Below, piece after piece: positions 52,340-63,545 of a DNA stretch of 64,000 nucleotides. The position numbers and the translations under genes were made by a program. Where the stretch lies: contig JAQGEQ010000011.1 in the NCBI GenBank assembly GCA_034620365.1, positions 620,001-684,000 of the forward strand. The letters are read 5' to 3'. The stretch's first letter is position 1. Each line of letters starts with the position of its first letter. Source of the stretch: Pegea sp. RAD2-039 (taxonomy: Eukaryota > Chordata > Thaliacea > Salpida > Salpidae). The notes beneath the pieces are model-generated. The model searched no databases. It was not told where the DNA came from and saw only the letters and a program-made list of their open reading frames with translations.

Positions 52340-53232
52340 TTAATTGACACATAGAGGATACACATAAGAGCTTCCAGGGTGGTTTAAAAGTCCTTGTCGT
52401 AACGATTGTGCATTTGTCGAAACAAACGCAAATACGTTTGTAAAACCTTCTTCCGATTTAGGAAAAAATGGATACCATTGTAATTGCTGAGAAACTACAG
52501 TTCCATTCTCAGTGACTACTCCAGTCTGTAGGCAAAAACCGTGGACTTATGGTACTTAACGTCTAACTTTGTTAATCGTCTAAAAAATCAAACACAACTT
52601 ACAGACGGGTTATAAATGAAACTGTTCCAAAATGAAGCATTATCATCTGAAGTCAAGCTGGGGATCTGTGTTCGAAGGTAAGCAACAACATAGTTATAAG
52701 CCGAACCTTTCAAACCAGCCACTGTTGCATTATGGTTTTGACAATATATAAACGCATTGCTAATGTTCATTATGTCTGCTCCATTAAAGTAACAGTTTCC
52801 GTCAACGATAATACCACTGCAACCTATTTATCAAAATAATATTTATTTCGAGCAATAATCAAATTTCTTTTAAGCTTTGATTCATATATATGAAAAGTAT
52901 TCTTTAAAAACGATTAGTATGCTCATTTTCAATATTCATTTTAATTCAAACTAGATTGTCAAAAAAATTACAAAATTAAGGAAACAATAAATTAAGCAGC
53001 TACATTTTATTATCAAATAAAATAGTTTTATCTTTATTATTTTTAATGCATCTCACCTGGGTGTAAATTCTGGCACTCGTGTATTTGCGACCTGAAATAC
53101 CAAAAAAATGGATATTAATTAACAATTTAACTTTTGAGAACTAGCTAGCCAATTTGAAAAAATTTTAAGAACTTACTGTTGTTCAGCAGAAGATGCCACA
53201 GTGAAAAACAAAATTAGCAAAAACAATTTCAT
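52340..53232 (-). CDS. Secreted C-type-lectin-like protein A (four exons)
   Basis: Exons 53232-53177, 53091-53057, 52823-52603 and 52525-52340 join in frame to 165 residues, ending PLCVN then TAA. Residues 1-16 are a signal peptide (MKLFLLILFFTVASSA). A short linker (QSQIHECQNLHP) leads to one reduced C-type lectin fold: GCSGIIVDGNCYF, then YCQNHNATVAGLKG, FWNSFIYNP, QWYPFFP, and the final SYVYPLCVN. The outer disulphide cysteines are present. The inner pair and the Ca2+/sugar-binding WND-type residues are not evident, so sugar binding is uncertain. The architecture matches gene B exon for exon (35-bp second exon, same phases). Probably an extracellular recognition or structural protein. Confidence 0.85.
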
Positions 53233-54939
53233 TGTTGATTTAGAGCTTTTTAATTTATTGAACAAAATAAGCTAAAAACGATTTATATTAATTTTCTTAA
53301 TAAATCAAACTAATTTTTTTATTAAAATAAAGAAAATGATAAATGTCACCAATTTTTAATAATTTCTTTACGTAACAAATAAATCATTTGACTAATTAGA
53401 AGAGTGTGAAGTTATCATGAAATATAGTTCAGTCTGACAAATTCAAATGTTTTTCTATACATATTTTGAATACTTCCGCATTGTCATTCATGACACAGTC
53501 AACAAAAGTATGATTTCATTTCATGATTGCTCATTATACAGGAAGTACTTGTCAATTTACACTATATAATAATCACCTATTACTAATCAACAAACTTAAC
53601 ATCTTTTTCTAAATCTAATCAAATATTACCAGTCTTATAAGTCTCTCAAACAAAAATATTGTTTGCAAATCTCTCCAACTCTTCGGGAATAATTTTATCA
53701 AAAAGAAACCAACAGCAACGTTTTTGAAGGCTGATAAATACAAAGAGCTTGACGGAAAACAAGGTTATGAAACTTTTTTAATCAGCTCGAAACTGTTTAT
53801 GAAGTTTGTACAAATGCCAAATGACTAGAAAAATAAGTCAATTTAAAAATTGGATCTAAAAACTTCTTTCTCCACTACCAAAATAACTAGGGAACTTTTA
53901 TTTAAGCTTTTTGGATATATATTTTCTTTGAAAAATTATTGTTTTCAATTTTTGTTAGAATTTGTTAGTTTTTGGTTTTTACTTAAATGTTAGAATAAAT
54001 TTATTCTTCTCAACAATTTTTTTTTAAATCGAGTATTTAGATTTTGAAACGAATTTAATAACTTATAAATTTATACAAAGTTTTTAAAAAAGCTTTTTGA
54101 AATATATTACGAAAAGTAGTTGTCAAAATTACTTGTGAGTTTGTAGAATTATTAAGTGATGATTTAAATTGTATTAATATATTAGATTAAATATCAACTA
54201 CAGTTTGATTTGAAATGGTGACAAATTATTTTTTCAGGAAGTTATAATTAAAAACACTTTATTGACACATTTACTTTGTTGATATATTCATCGTCATTCT
54301 GAGCATCACTTATAAAAACGTTTTGTAAAAATGGGAATTTTGTTTTGAAATTTTGTTCAACAATAATTATCATACGTCTGTTTGTTTCAAAATCCTGTTG
54401 TAATATTTCATTTCATGCTTAAGTTTGTTGCAACAAATTGTCATTAATAAAGTCAGTTTCAAAATAATCCATATAATTATATTTATTGGGAATGTGTTTG
54501 GCTGCAACCATGAAATTTAAAAAGCTAGCACAATTCCTTATAAAATCACTCAGAGAAATAACAGATATTTTCTATTTAATATCAATTTTCCGGAAAACAT
54601 CAAGGTTTCTTACAACAATTTTTTATCAAATATAGAATAAAAAGTAGTTGCTGAAAACTCACTGTGTCATACAAGAATATCCAAAATTTGTATTTAAAAG
54701 TCAGTAACTTTAGAAATAAAAAATGATTAGATACTGATATTGGCTTTTAACTTAATTTAAGTGTTTATTAGTTTGGAGATATTTGCAGTAGTTGAAGAAT
54801 AACTAAGAAAGGTAATTCTGACTTCTTGATCTTCTAGTTTTTTAACAAATAACAATATAATTCTTTCAAGTAGTGCTTTATGTACATCGTTGTAAACAAA
54901 TTGTATTCATTTTTATAAAATATTTCAATTTAATTTTTC
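53233..54939. other. Intergenic region between lectin genes A and B
   Basis: About 1.7 kb, AT-rich, no open frame with family resemblance and no repeat noticed. It contains the upstream region of gene A and the downstream region of gene B. Confidence 0.6.
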
Positions 54940-55994
54940 TTAATCCATTTTTACAACGCATACAGTAAACATTCGTGCGGCTCCAGGATGATTAAACAGT
55001 CCTTGTCTCGTCGAGGAAACATCAGTTGAAACATAGGCGGCCACCTTATTCCAACCCGGATAGTTATTCATAGGAAACTGAGGAAACCAGTTGAGAGGCT
55101 GTGTAACTACAACTCCGTGGTCAGTTGTTTTTCCAGTCTGTAAAAAGGATTTTTTTGCGTTTTGCTGAGTTGTGAAATATTGAAAAAATATTAAAAACAT
55201 TAAACATTACTAATTCATTTGAAAGAGTTGTTTTTAAATCATTATTTTTTCTTTTTAAAAACTTACAGTCAGATTATAATTGAACGAAGTCCAAAAACCC
55301 GCTGCGCTTTTGTGTGTCAAACTAGGTATAATCGTCCGAATGTAATCAATTACGAGGTTGTAGACAGTTCCTTTTAGACCGGCGATAACAGCACTTTGAT
55401 TCTTACAAAAATTTATTGATGAAATTTGAGTTCTTCTTTTCCTTCCAATGAAATAACAATTCCCATTGACTTTCACACCAGGAATGCATTCTGTTTACAA
55501 ATAATCTATTTAACTTATAAAAGCGTTTTACATATGGATAGTGTAATAAATTTTTGGTTTAAAACTAAATTAGTAAAAGCAGTGAAAATGTTAAACAAAT
55601 TTGTTTTAGATATTCATTAAATACAAAAATTTAGTTAGTAGATTACTAATAGAAAATTAAGCAGTTGGTTTCTCACCAGTTTTTATAGATGAAAAGTCCT
55701 CTGTCTCTGGTCTGAAGTATGTGAAAGTTTTTGTTAAATATTAGTTATCTCAAATTGAAAAATTATCTTCTTAAAAAATAAACTGAGTAAATTTATCTGT
55801 TACTTATAATAATGCCTAATGATTGATTTACAATAAATTGGTTATTTTGTTATACTATCGTGATGACAACTAAGTAAAACTTTAGATTGTTACTTATTGA
55901 TGCAAAAAACTTACTTTTTATCATTTAGGTAATGAGGATTGGATTTGACCAATTTGACCAAAATAAATAATAAAAAGATTAAATAAAACTTCAT
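54940..55994 (-). CDS. Secreted C-type-lectin-like protein B (four exons)
   Basis: Exons 55994-55915, 55711-55677, 55490-55267 and 55137-54940 join in frame to 178 residues. The N-terminus (MKFYLIFLLFILVKLVKS) is a signal peptide, followed by a linker (NPHYLNDKKPETEDFSSIKT). The lectin-like domain shows ECIPGVKVNGNCYF, NFCKNQSAVIAGLKGTVYN, GFWTSFNYN, NWFPQFP, GWNKVAAYVSTD and a last cysteine in TVCVVKMD. It is a diverged tandem paralogue of A with the same intron positions, including the 35-bp exon. As in A, the inner cysteine pair and a WND-type Ca2+ site are not evident. Confidence 0.85.
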
Positions 55995-57022
55995 TTTTAA
56001 GATTTTTTAATGAATTAAACTTTATTATTTCTGGAACTAAGAAATAACATAAATTAAAATTGCTAATTTAAAAAGTCTAAATTGGAATACAACAACTAAA
56101 AAGTTTCGCTTAAATAGAAGAACTAAGTTCTGCTTTTTTAGATTTTGCGGTTTCCCATTTTAAACAAACTTCAACTTTCGCTTTTTTCTTAGTTTTTATT
56201 GCTGCAAAATTAAGTTTTTGTAAATTTTTGCAATTGAATAAAATTGCTGCATCTTTAAAAAACCTGATTTTGAAAGAAAAAAGTTATTGTATTTTACAAT
56301 TTAATTTTTTTGAATGAATTGGTTTGATGGTTATTTATTTTTTTCAATATCATTAATAGCGTTTTGTACATATGATAGTTATTGTTTAACTAATGTTGTG
56401 TTAATTAATGCTAAGAGTTCTTATAAATAAAAAATGGATGAGTAAGGAGATTTATTCAGAAAAAGACTTTGATAAAAGAATACCAATATATTTTTAGCTT
56501 TACTTAAAATCTCAAGATTTGATTTTCAGTAAAGTTCTAGTCCAATAATTTTTAATAAAAAAGTTTTATTTATCATAAAACAACTGCCCTTGAAAAACAT
56601 ATGATTATAGCAACATAAGTAAAATTTGACTTCAAAGCAAAGCAATTATTTGTTTTAACAATTTGTTTCAAAATATAGGCTTATAACGCGCGTTTGTGGT
56701 ATTTCTATAGTTCAATCAACTAATATTGTTACAAAATTAGTTTCAAAATCCAGATGGAAAACACTTTATAGGAAATATAACCCTAGGGATATACAAAATG
56801 TTCTACGTTAAAACACTCCTTAAAAATATGTAGAACTAACCTCCTTTAAAAGCTTGTTTAACTGGTTTTATGCGTCAACGATAAAAAATTACTTGTTTTT
56901 TTTTTCAAAGTATGCGGTGAATATCGAACTCAAAAACAGACTTATTTAAACGTCTTTATTAAGTTAAGAAATTTTTGTTTTTCTTAAACAGTAACTTTAA
57001 GCAATGTGAGAGTATCTCATTC
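55995..57022. other. Intergenic region between lectin genes B and C
   Basis: About 1 kb of AT-rich sequence with no recognisable coding segment. Gene B's presumed promoter and 5' UTR (possible acceptor TTCCAG about 40 bases before its ATG) are at the left side. Gene C's polyadenylation signal sits just beyond the right edge, at 57024-57029. Confidence 0.6.
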
Positions 57023-58049
57023 TTTTATTAAAATCGAAAAAGTTTATCCTCGAAACTTTTATCAATACTTTTAACCTTGGTTTTTGTACGATAACATTGA
57101 TCTTATTATTACAATCTTAAAAATGAATCTTTTTGGTAATAATAATCTTGTTCTGTATAATATCACAATTCATTTCATTGCACCAATTTATTGCCAAAGT
57201 TAAATTTCAGGTTGAACAAAGTTTAAACAGCTGGTTTTTGACAAAGAGGAAGCATCTTAAGAGTTGGAGTATAATTAAGATGACCTTGACTTTTCATTTC
57301 TGCATTTGGTCGAACATAAACACCAACGTTAGTCCACATTATGTTTTGACTGTATGGAAATCTTGGATACCAATTAGTTCCTTGAAAAAGAGGCTCCTTG
57401 GTGTAATAATCAACAACAGATTTCACCTGTAATAAATTTATTCAAACTAACTACTTATTTTGCAAATATATTCTAAATAAGTTCTTATTAATCGACACAT
57501 AGATGAGTTTAGTAAAGTTATTGAATGAAAAAAACCACAGAAATGTTTTGAAGAATAAATTTACGTTAAAATCATATTCAACTCCAGTCCAGAACCAATT
57601 AGATCCTTTGCCACCACATGACTTCGGAGCTTGTTCTCGAAGATATCCAATAACCTCACCGTAAACTGCATCATCCAACAAGTTTGCAAGTTGTGCGCCG
57701 TTATTTTCACAAGTTACTGCAGCATCAGCAAAAACTTCCTTTTTGTCTCCAAGAAAGTAGCAAACTCCATTACTTACTATTCCACTTTCACAATCTGAAA
57801 CACAAATAGAAAAAGGGCTTAGAAGTTGTACATTAACTCTCACAAAAAAATGAGTTGAACTAAATAAATTACCTTTAATAATATCATAACATTTCTGATT
57901 AAGAAATAAAAGGTTAGTTGCCTGTTGTAAATCATAAGAGCTTGATAAAACTATTAATGAAATATTTCCAACTTACTATCTTCTGATTCAGATTGAGCTA
58001 ATGTCATTGCTATCAACAGAGAAGCAAAAATCATCATTGAAATCTTCAT
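57023..58049. repeat. Left arm of inverted repeat (with 60534-61559)
   Basis: Reverse-complement match to 60534-61559. For the stretch 57023 to about 57843 the two arms are base-for-base the same apart from one change I found (CTT versus CCT around 57362). From about 57844 inward to the start codon there are several substitutions and a one-base indel, in intron 1 and exon 1. Beyond 58049 similarity fades within about 60 bases. The outer limit coincides with the polyadenylation signal. Confidence 0.9.
57223..58049 (-). CDS. Secreted C-type-lectin-like protein C (three exons)
   Basis: Exons 58049-57977, 57794-57565 and 57426-57223 join in frame to 168 residues. Signal peptide MKISMMIFASLLIAMTLAQS, then SEDNCESGIVSNGVCYFLG, VTCENNGAQLANLLDDAVYG, SCGGKGSNWFWTGVEYDFN, TNWYPRFPYSQ and a final LPLCQKPAV. 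This is a reduced C-type lectin fold with the outer and first-loop cysteines. There is an extra cysteine in KSCGG, but I see no WND-type Ca2+ motif. Unlike A and B it lacks the 35-bp second exon. It is almost identical to gene D on the opposite strand (differences in the signal peptide, and Arg versus Gly in WYPRF/WYPGF). A polyadenylation signal (AATAAA, minus) lies at 57024-57029. Confidence 0.9.
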
Positions 58050-58069
58050 AGCGATCACTTGAGTTTTTC

Positions 58070-60510
58070 TGCAAAGGACATATACTTACAAGACTTGAAT
58101 ATTAAAATTATTCTAATCCCTTAGCTCTACTCTTAGTTAATTGTTCAACCTTCTTGGTTATTGAGCTTATTTATATTTTATCAACTTGACCAACAAAATT
58201 TTGTTTCACGTTTTTTTTTTAATTTTTTATAAATTTTACATGCTGAATAAAGAATTAAAGTAAAGTAAATTTTTTTTTCCTTATGAACGTTTCTTACCTC
58301 GTTCTTTAGAAGGTTAGAATAACAACTCTTAAATTTCAGTTGCTTATATATTATTCTAATTTTTAACTTTTTTCATTTTAAATTAAAACTATACTTTGTT
58401 ACTAGCCCCAGGTGCAGTTTTGTCAAATCCATAAAGCCTTGTGGTTATTGCAAAATTAGGATGCAACATATTTTGATACTACATTAACAATGAAATTTAA
58501 AAAAGATTTACTTTTCTTACAAATAAATACTTAATATGAGAATTATAGCTAAAGATCATTTTACTAATTTTCAACTATGATTATTTAATCTGAATTAAAA
58601 ATAAATATAATATATTTAAAACAAGACAAATAAAACTTTTATATATACAAAATGACAACATTTTAATTTAATTAACTTAGCAGTTTCATCAAAAAGAACT
58701 TAATTTTAAAAAATGTCCACTTCAATTGTCAATTCAATTTATAATTCTTGAAATTAATAAAACTACTTATGCTTGTGAGTTATTTTTTTTCTTGAAGTGT
58801 TACTAGAAGTTTTTGTGCACCAAGATTTTCTAATATTTTATTTTTAAAGATTATTCTGCTGTATTCAGATCGTCATCTGCATCAATATTGTCAATTTAAT
58901 TTTTAAGCAATTCCTTAAAGAAAAAATCTAGATTATCTTGCAACATAACTGTTACTTCAAAGTTTTGTTCAACTCTGTTTTAAGATCTGCAGCAAAGCTC
59001 AAGGATAAGAAAATGTGTATTATCTGATTTTTAGTTACACGTCTTATAACTACATCCTTCAAATTAAAAGCTTTTTTAAAATAGTCTATATTTTCTATAT
59101 ACATTTAGATCGTAATATGCTCATTACTTTAATATGATTTAAGACCAGTAATAACAAAATAAGTGAGCAAATGTTATTTTTACCTGAAATTATACAAAAA
59201 ATCATCACAAGAGTTGAATTACACCACGCTGTTGTAAAATAAGTTGTAATAAATCACCCACGGCTATCAGACGAAGTAATTTTGGCAAGCTTATTTTTAA
59301 CTGTTGAAAAACATTACAATTCGCTATATTGCAATACTTTACTATTTTTCTATTAATAAAAACAAGAGTAAAATAATTAGTGAAAAAAAACTTGTTAAAT
59401 CAACAATGAAGCACATAAGAAATCTAACGAAATATTTACTTTAAAAATCGTAATATTATTTTATCGAATAGGTTTGTCAAAACTTCTTTGAATTGTGATT
59501 ATGATTTCTAGAGAGTGTTGCAATAATATTAAAATTTCTACATTTTATGAAATTTTTCTTTGGGTTAAGACTTTAAGTATTCTTTTCAAACTCTGTATTT
59601 ATTAATACAATTGCAAAATTGGCCTTTTTAAATCTATTCAAAATGCTATCGATTGTTGTAGTGGAATTGTCAATGAAGATATTGATTTGCTAACAACTAT
59701 TTTAACTAAATTTGTGTTTGCAATTTTATTTTCTAAAAAGTATACTTTCTTTCGTCAAACAGAATTATTTCAACTACTATTGGTATTGTTAAAAAATTAC
59801 TAATGAAGCTTCTAATAAACATTTTTTTAAACAATTTTTTTAATTCTAATGATCATAAAACAAATAAAATTGATTAAGTCTTCATAACTACGTATCTTAC
59901 GATGTTATTCGATTAAAATCTACTTCTGATTTCTTACATTAAGAAAACTTTTTTAAAGAAGACAGTTAATAAGGAGCTAATAATAACGACTTTTTATTAA
60001 AAAGTTAAAAACTTGTAATGCAAAATTCATAAAAGTTTTTTAAATTATGCAAAAACAAAAGTAAATCTGTATAGATACATCAACCTGAATAAGTTCATCT
60101 TGAATTCATTATTAAGAATCACTGGTAAATTCTGTTAGTATTTTGTGCTTGTATTATGGTTACATGATAAAGTAAACTCATCTTATTCCACGTGTCGAAA
60201 AATATTATAACATAACGAGTGAAAATGTTGCAATTTTAACTTATTACTTCTTCAATGTAATTACCCAACACCTAAGGCAAGTATTATAAAAGACATGTTA
60301 CTTTAATAAAGAAAAAATATGAAACTGGAATAATATATAAGTGACTAACATCAAGAGTTATTATTCATTCTTGGCTTTTAAGGAACAATGTAAGAAAACG
60401 AGTTAAAACATAAGAAATATTTATTAATATAAATAAAATTTATTCTAAATTATTAATTATTATTATTATTCCATTTATCTTGTGCTACTAACTAAAGTAT
60501 ATGAATTTTG
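58070..60510. other. Spacer between inverted lectin genes C and D
   Basis: About 2.4 kb of AT-rich sequence separating two divergently transcribed gene copies. It must contain both promoters. I see no open frame of note, no terminal inverted repeats of a transposon and no target-site duplication. Confidence 0.6.
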
Positions 60511-60533
60511 CAGAAAAAACTCAAATAATCAAT

Positions 60534-61359
60534 ATGAAGATTTCAATGATGATTCTTGCTTCTCTGTTGATAACAATGACATTAGCTCAATCTGAATCAG
60601 AAGATAGTAAGTTGGAAATATTTCATTAATAGTTTTGTCAAGCTCTTATGATTTACAACATGTAACTAACCTTTTATTTCTTAATCAGAAATGTTATGAT
60701 ATTATTAAAGGTAATTTATTTAGTTCAACTCATTTTTTGTGAGAGTTAACGTACAACTTCTAAGCCCTTTTTCTATTTGTGTTTCAGATTGTGAAAGTGG
60801 AATAGTAAGTAATGGAGTTTGCTACTTTCTTGGAGACAAAAAAGAAGTTTTTGCTGATGCTGCAGTAACTTGTGAAAATAACGGCGCACAACTTGCAAAC
60901 TTGTTGGATGATGCAGTTTACGGTGAGGTTATTGGATATCTTCGAGAACAAGCTCCGAAGTCATGTGGTGGCAAAGGATCTAATTGGTTCTGGACTGGAG
61001 TTGAATATGATTTTAACGTAAATTTATTCTTCAAAACATTTCTGTGGTTTTTTTCATTCAATAACTTTACTAAACTCATCTATGTGTCCATTAATAAGAA
61101 CTTATTTAGAATATATTTGCAAAATAAGTAGTTAGTTTGAATAAATTTATTACAGGTGAAATCTGTTGTTGATTATTACACCAAGGAGCCTCTTTTTCAA
61201 GGAACTAATTGGTATCCAGGATTTCCATACAGTCAAAACATAATGTGGACTAACGTTGGTGTTTATGTTCGACCAAATGCAGAAATGAAAAGTCAAGGTC
61301 ATCTTAATTATACTCCAACTCTTAAGATGCTTCCTCTTTGTCAAAAACCAGCTGTTTAA
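60534..61359 (+). CDS. Secreted C-type-lectin-like protein D (three exons)
   Basis: Exons 60534-60606, 60788-61017 and 61156-61359 join in frame to 168 residues: signal peptide MKISMMILASLLITMTLAQS, then the same reduced C-type lectin domain as gene C (CESGIVSNGVCYFLG, TCENNGAQLANL, NWFWTGVEYDFN, TNWYPGFPYSQ, LPLCQKPAV). Acceptors are GTGTTTCAG and TTATTACAG and the donors GTAAGT and GTAAAT. A TTTTGCAG acceptor-like site ends 20 bases before the ATG, so the 5' UTR is probably spliced (in cis, or by a trans-spliced leader). A polyadenylation signal lies at 61553-61558. Neighbours: inverted twin C to the left, decayed direct copy E to the right. Confidence 0.9.
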
Positions 61360-61559
61360 ACTTTGTTCAACCTGAAATTTAACTTTGGCAATAAATTGGT
61401 GCAATGAAATGAATTGTGATATTATACAGAACAAGATTATTATTACCAAAAAGATTCATTTTTAAGATTGTAATAATAAGATCAATGTTATCGTACAAAA
61501 ACCAAGGTTAAAAGTATTGATAAAAGTTTCGAGGATAAACTTTTTCGATTTTAATAAAA
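60534..61559. repeat. Right arm of inverted repeat (with 57023-58049)
   Basis: Mirror of the left arm about a centre near 59291. It covers the whole of gene D from start codon to polyadenylation signal, introns included, so it arose by DNA duplication or conversion and not by retrotransposition of an mRNA. Confidence 0.9.
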
Positions 61560-62739
61560 TAAATAAATACTTTGACTTTGCTTAAAGCTACAAAAAAAAA
61601 CATTTATCATCTTGAAAGAAATTTGAATTTTTAATTCTATGGTCATTCATAATTAAATTCAGCTTTTACTCACAATCTACTATTTGTTTAGCATTAATGT
61701 ATAAATCTGGTAAAGCCGATTTTGTCTACTTAGATACTTTACATTAGAAGAAGTGTTTATTGTTTTATAAAGGAACTCTTTCTTGATTTTCTGCTGACTT
61801 TTAAATGATTCAAACTTCAATTCTTTTACCATTTTCACCATTATGAACAAAGCTGTAATACTTTATTTTGATTTTTTTTTGCAACATTGGTCTTAAAAGG
61901 TAATAACCTAAAATTATTTTCTTTTTTTCGCTTTATTTTTGATGTAATCAGTTGGTAGTTAATTAACTTATTAATATAATATCGTTTAAAACTATCAAGC
62001 GTTGTTTAACGATTAGAATTTCGAATTTACACTGAAATTTATTAAGCTAAAGTATATAAAAGTATTTGAAAGGATGCTTTCATGCTTTTTTAACTGTTTT
62101 TGAAAATGTTAACCTTTCGTAGGATATATTTTTAGCGACAGCGTGTTTAAAATATTTCAGTTTGAAGACGTTTTTTATAAAAATCATTCTATTGCAAAAA
62201 AATAACTAATTTAAACAGAGAAAAAATTAATAATATAAACTTAAACTTATTCATTTCTTTTTTCTGATTAAACTTTGAAATACATAAATAAACTTCAAAA
62301 TAATTTTCTAATCAGTTTTTTCAAAAAACCTCTAAACTGAAGAATGATATTGAAGCAACTCTTATAACACTTTTTTATTTATTACAAGACTTCACTAATG
62401 TAAGCAACGCCTCTAAGGCAATTATTTCAAAACAAAACCATTATCATGAAGTTACATGTTTTACATATGAGTTGTTTTTAAATTTTAAGTACGAACTTTG
62501 TAAAAATTAACGGCCAAATTAATATCATCAAAAGGTGAAAATTGATTCATCTTGTGAAATAAATGTTATCATTTAAGAAATAAATCTTCCTATTGTATCT
62601 GTTCAATAACATATGCAAAAATATAATAATATTCATTGGTTGTAGTGTTTGATATCAGGTAACAAAACATATAAACATCAAACTTGAAGAATAATTCATT
62701 AAACAATTTTCAAGCCTCATGATTATATGATTTTGTGCA
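61560..62739. other. Flank between D and E with duplicated segments
   Basis: No gene seen. The stretch about 61690-61830 resembles about 63860-63990 (shared TTTTAAATGATTCAAA and TTACATTAG segments), that is, the 3' flanks of D and E. The stretch around 62390-62430 resembles 60255-60290, that is, their 5' flanks (shared CTAAGGCAA). The two genes therefore sit in one ancient direct duplication of roughly 2.2 kb. Confidence 0.6.
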
Positions 62740-63545
62740 GGAAGACAAAATTGCTCAAATTGAAAGTATCGATCTATACTTTTGCTTCTCTATTAACAAC
62801 CATGACATTCGCACAATCCAAATTAGAAAAAAGCTGGACATTTTTCCTTGATAACTTCAATCAACTTTCTTTTCAGTCAGAAACTTTGTTATTAGTGTTA
62901 TCAAGATCTACTTAGATTTTTAATTTTGTACTAAAATCGAAGCATGGCTTAAAATGTTTACATTTGTGTTACAGCGTGTGAAGATGAAACTGTCTTTAAT
63001 AGAATCTGCTTTTTTTTAATTATAAAAGACTAACTTTCAATGATCCTGTCAAAGTTTGCAAAATTAAGAGTAGAAAACTTTTTGAATGATGTATTTGACG
63101 GCGTAGCATTTAACTATGTCCTACGTAAATTTCAAAGGTTATGTGTTGGCTATCGATATTCCTGTTACTGGATTGGAATTGAATATGATTTAGAAATCAT
63201 ATTATTTAACTTCTTCGTTTATTTAACTTAGGCTTTTGACTAAGTTACTAGTCTGTTGATCTTCAATAAAAAACCTTTTAATTTGTGTTTTAGGAATTCT
63301 TATTTACCGCAGATTTTTTTCAGTATGAATCAGTGTTCGATTATTTCACCATGAAACATATTTCTCGAAAACTCGATTGGATACCAGGCGCTCCAACTGG
63401 TCGTTGGACTACTGTGACAGTTGTTGTTCATTCAAATCCTAAAAACATGTTTTCTTCTCCAAAATATAGAAAGATTGTTCTTTGCCAAAAACAATTGCTT
63501 CAAATAAAGATTACTTTGAGTTGTAATAATTCAAGTAAATTGTGA
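62727..63545 (+). pseudogene. Decayed C-type-lectin-like gene E (direct copy of D)
   Basis: Three segments align with D's exons. Segment 1 (about 62753-62830, KVSIYTFASLLTTMTFAQS) matches the signal peptide, but the ATG is TTG and the GTAAGT donor is gone. An upstream in-frame ATG at 62727 lies before the acceptor-like TTTTGTGCAG. Segment 2 (about 62976-63190) starts CEDETVFNRICFF, then runs into a stop (IIKD*). The remainder continues from 63040 in another frame with FDGVAFNYVLRKF and YWIGIEYDL. Segment 3 (63324-63545) reads YESVFDYFT, LDWIPG and KIVLCQKQ, with a lengthened tail. The cysteine corresponding to TCENN in D is missing. It is best read as a pseudogene; a rearranged but expressed protein cannot be excluded. 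Confidence 0.75.

Noticed and set aside
57023-61559. Foldback or terminal-inverted-repeat transposon
   Set aside because: The arms consist of a complete spliced lectin gene, with no transposase, no terminal motif and no target-site duplication seen.
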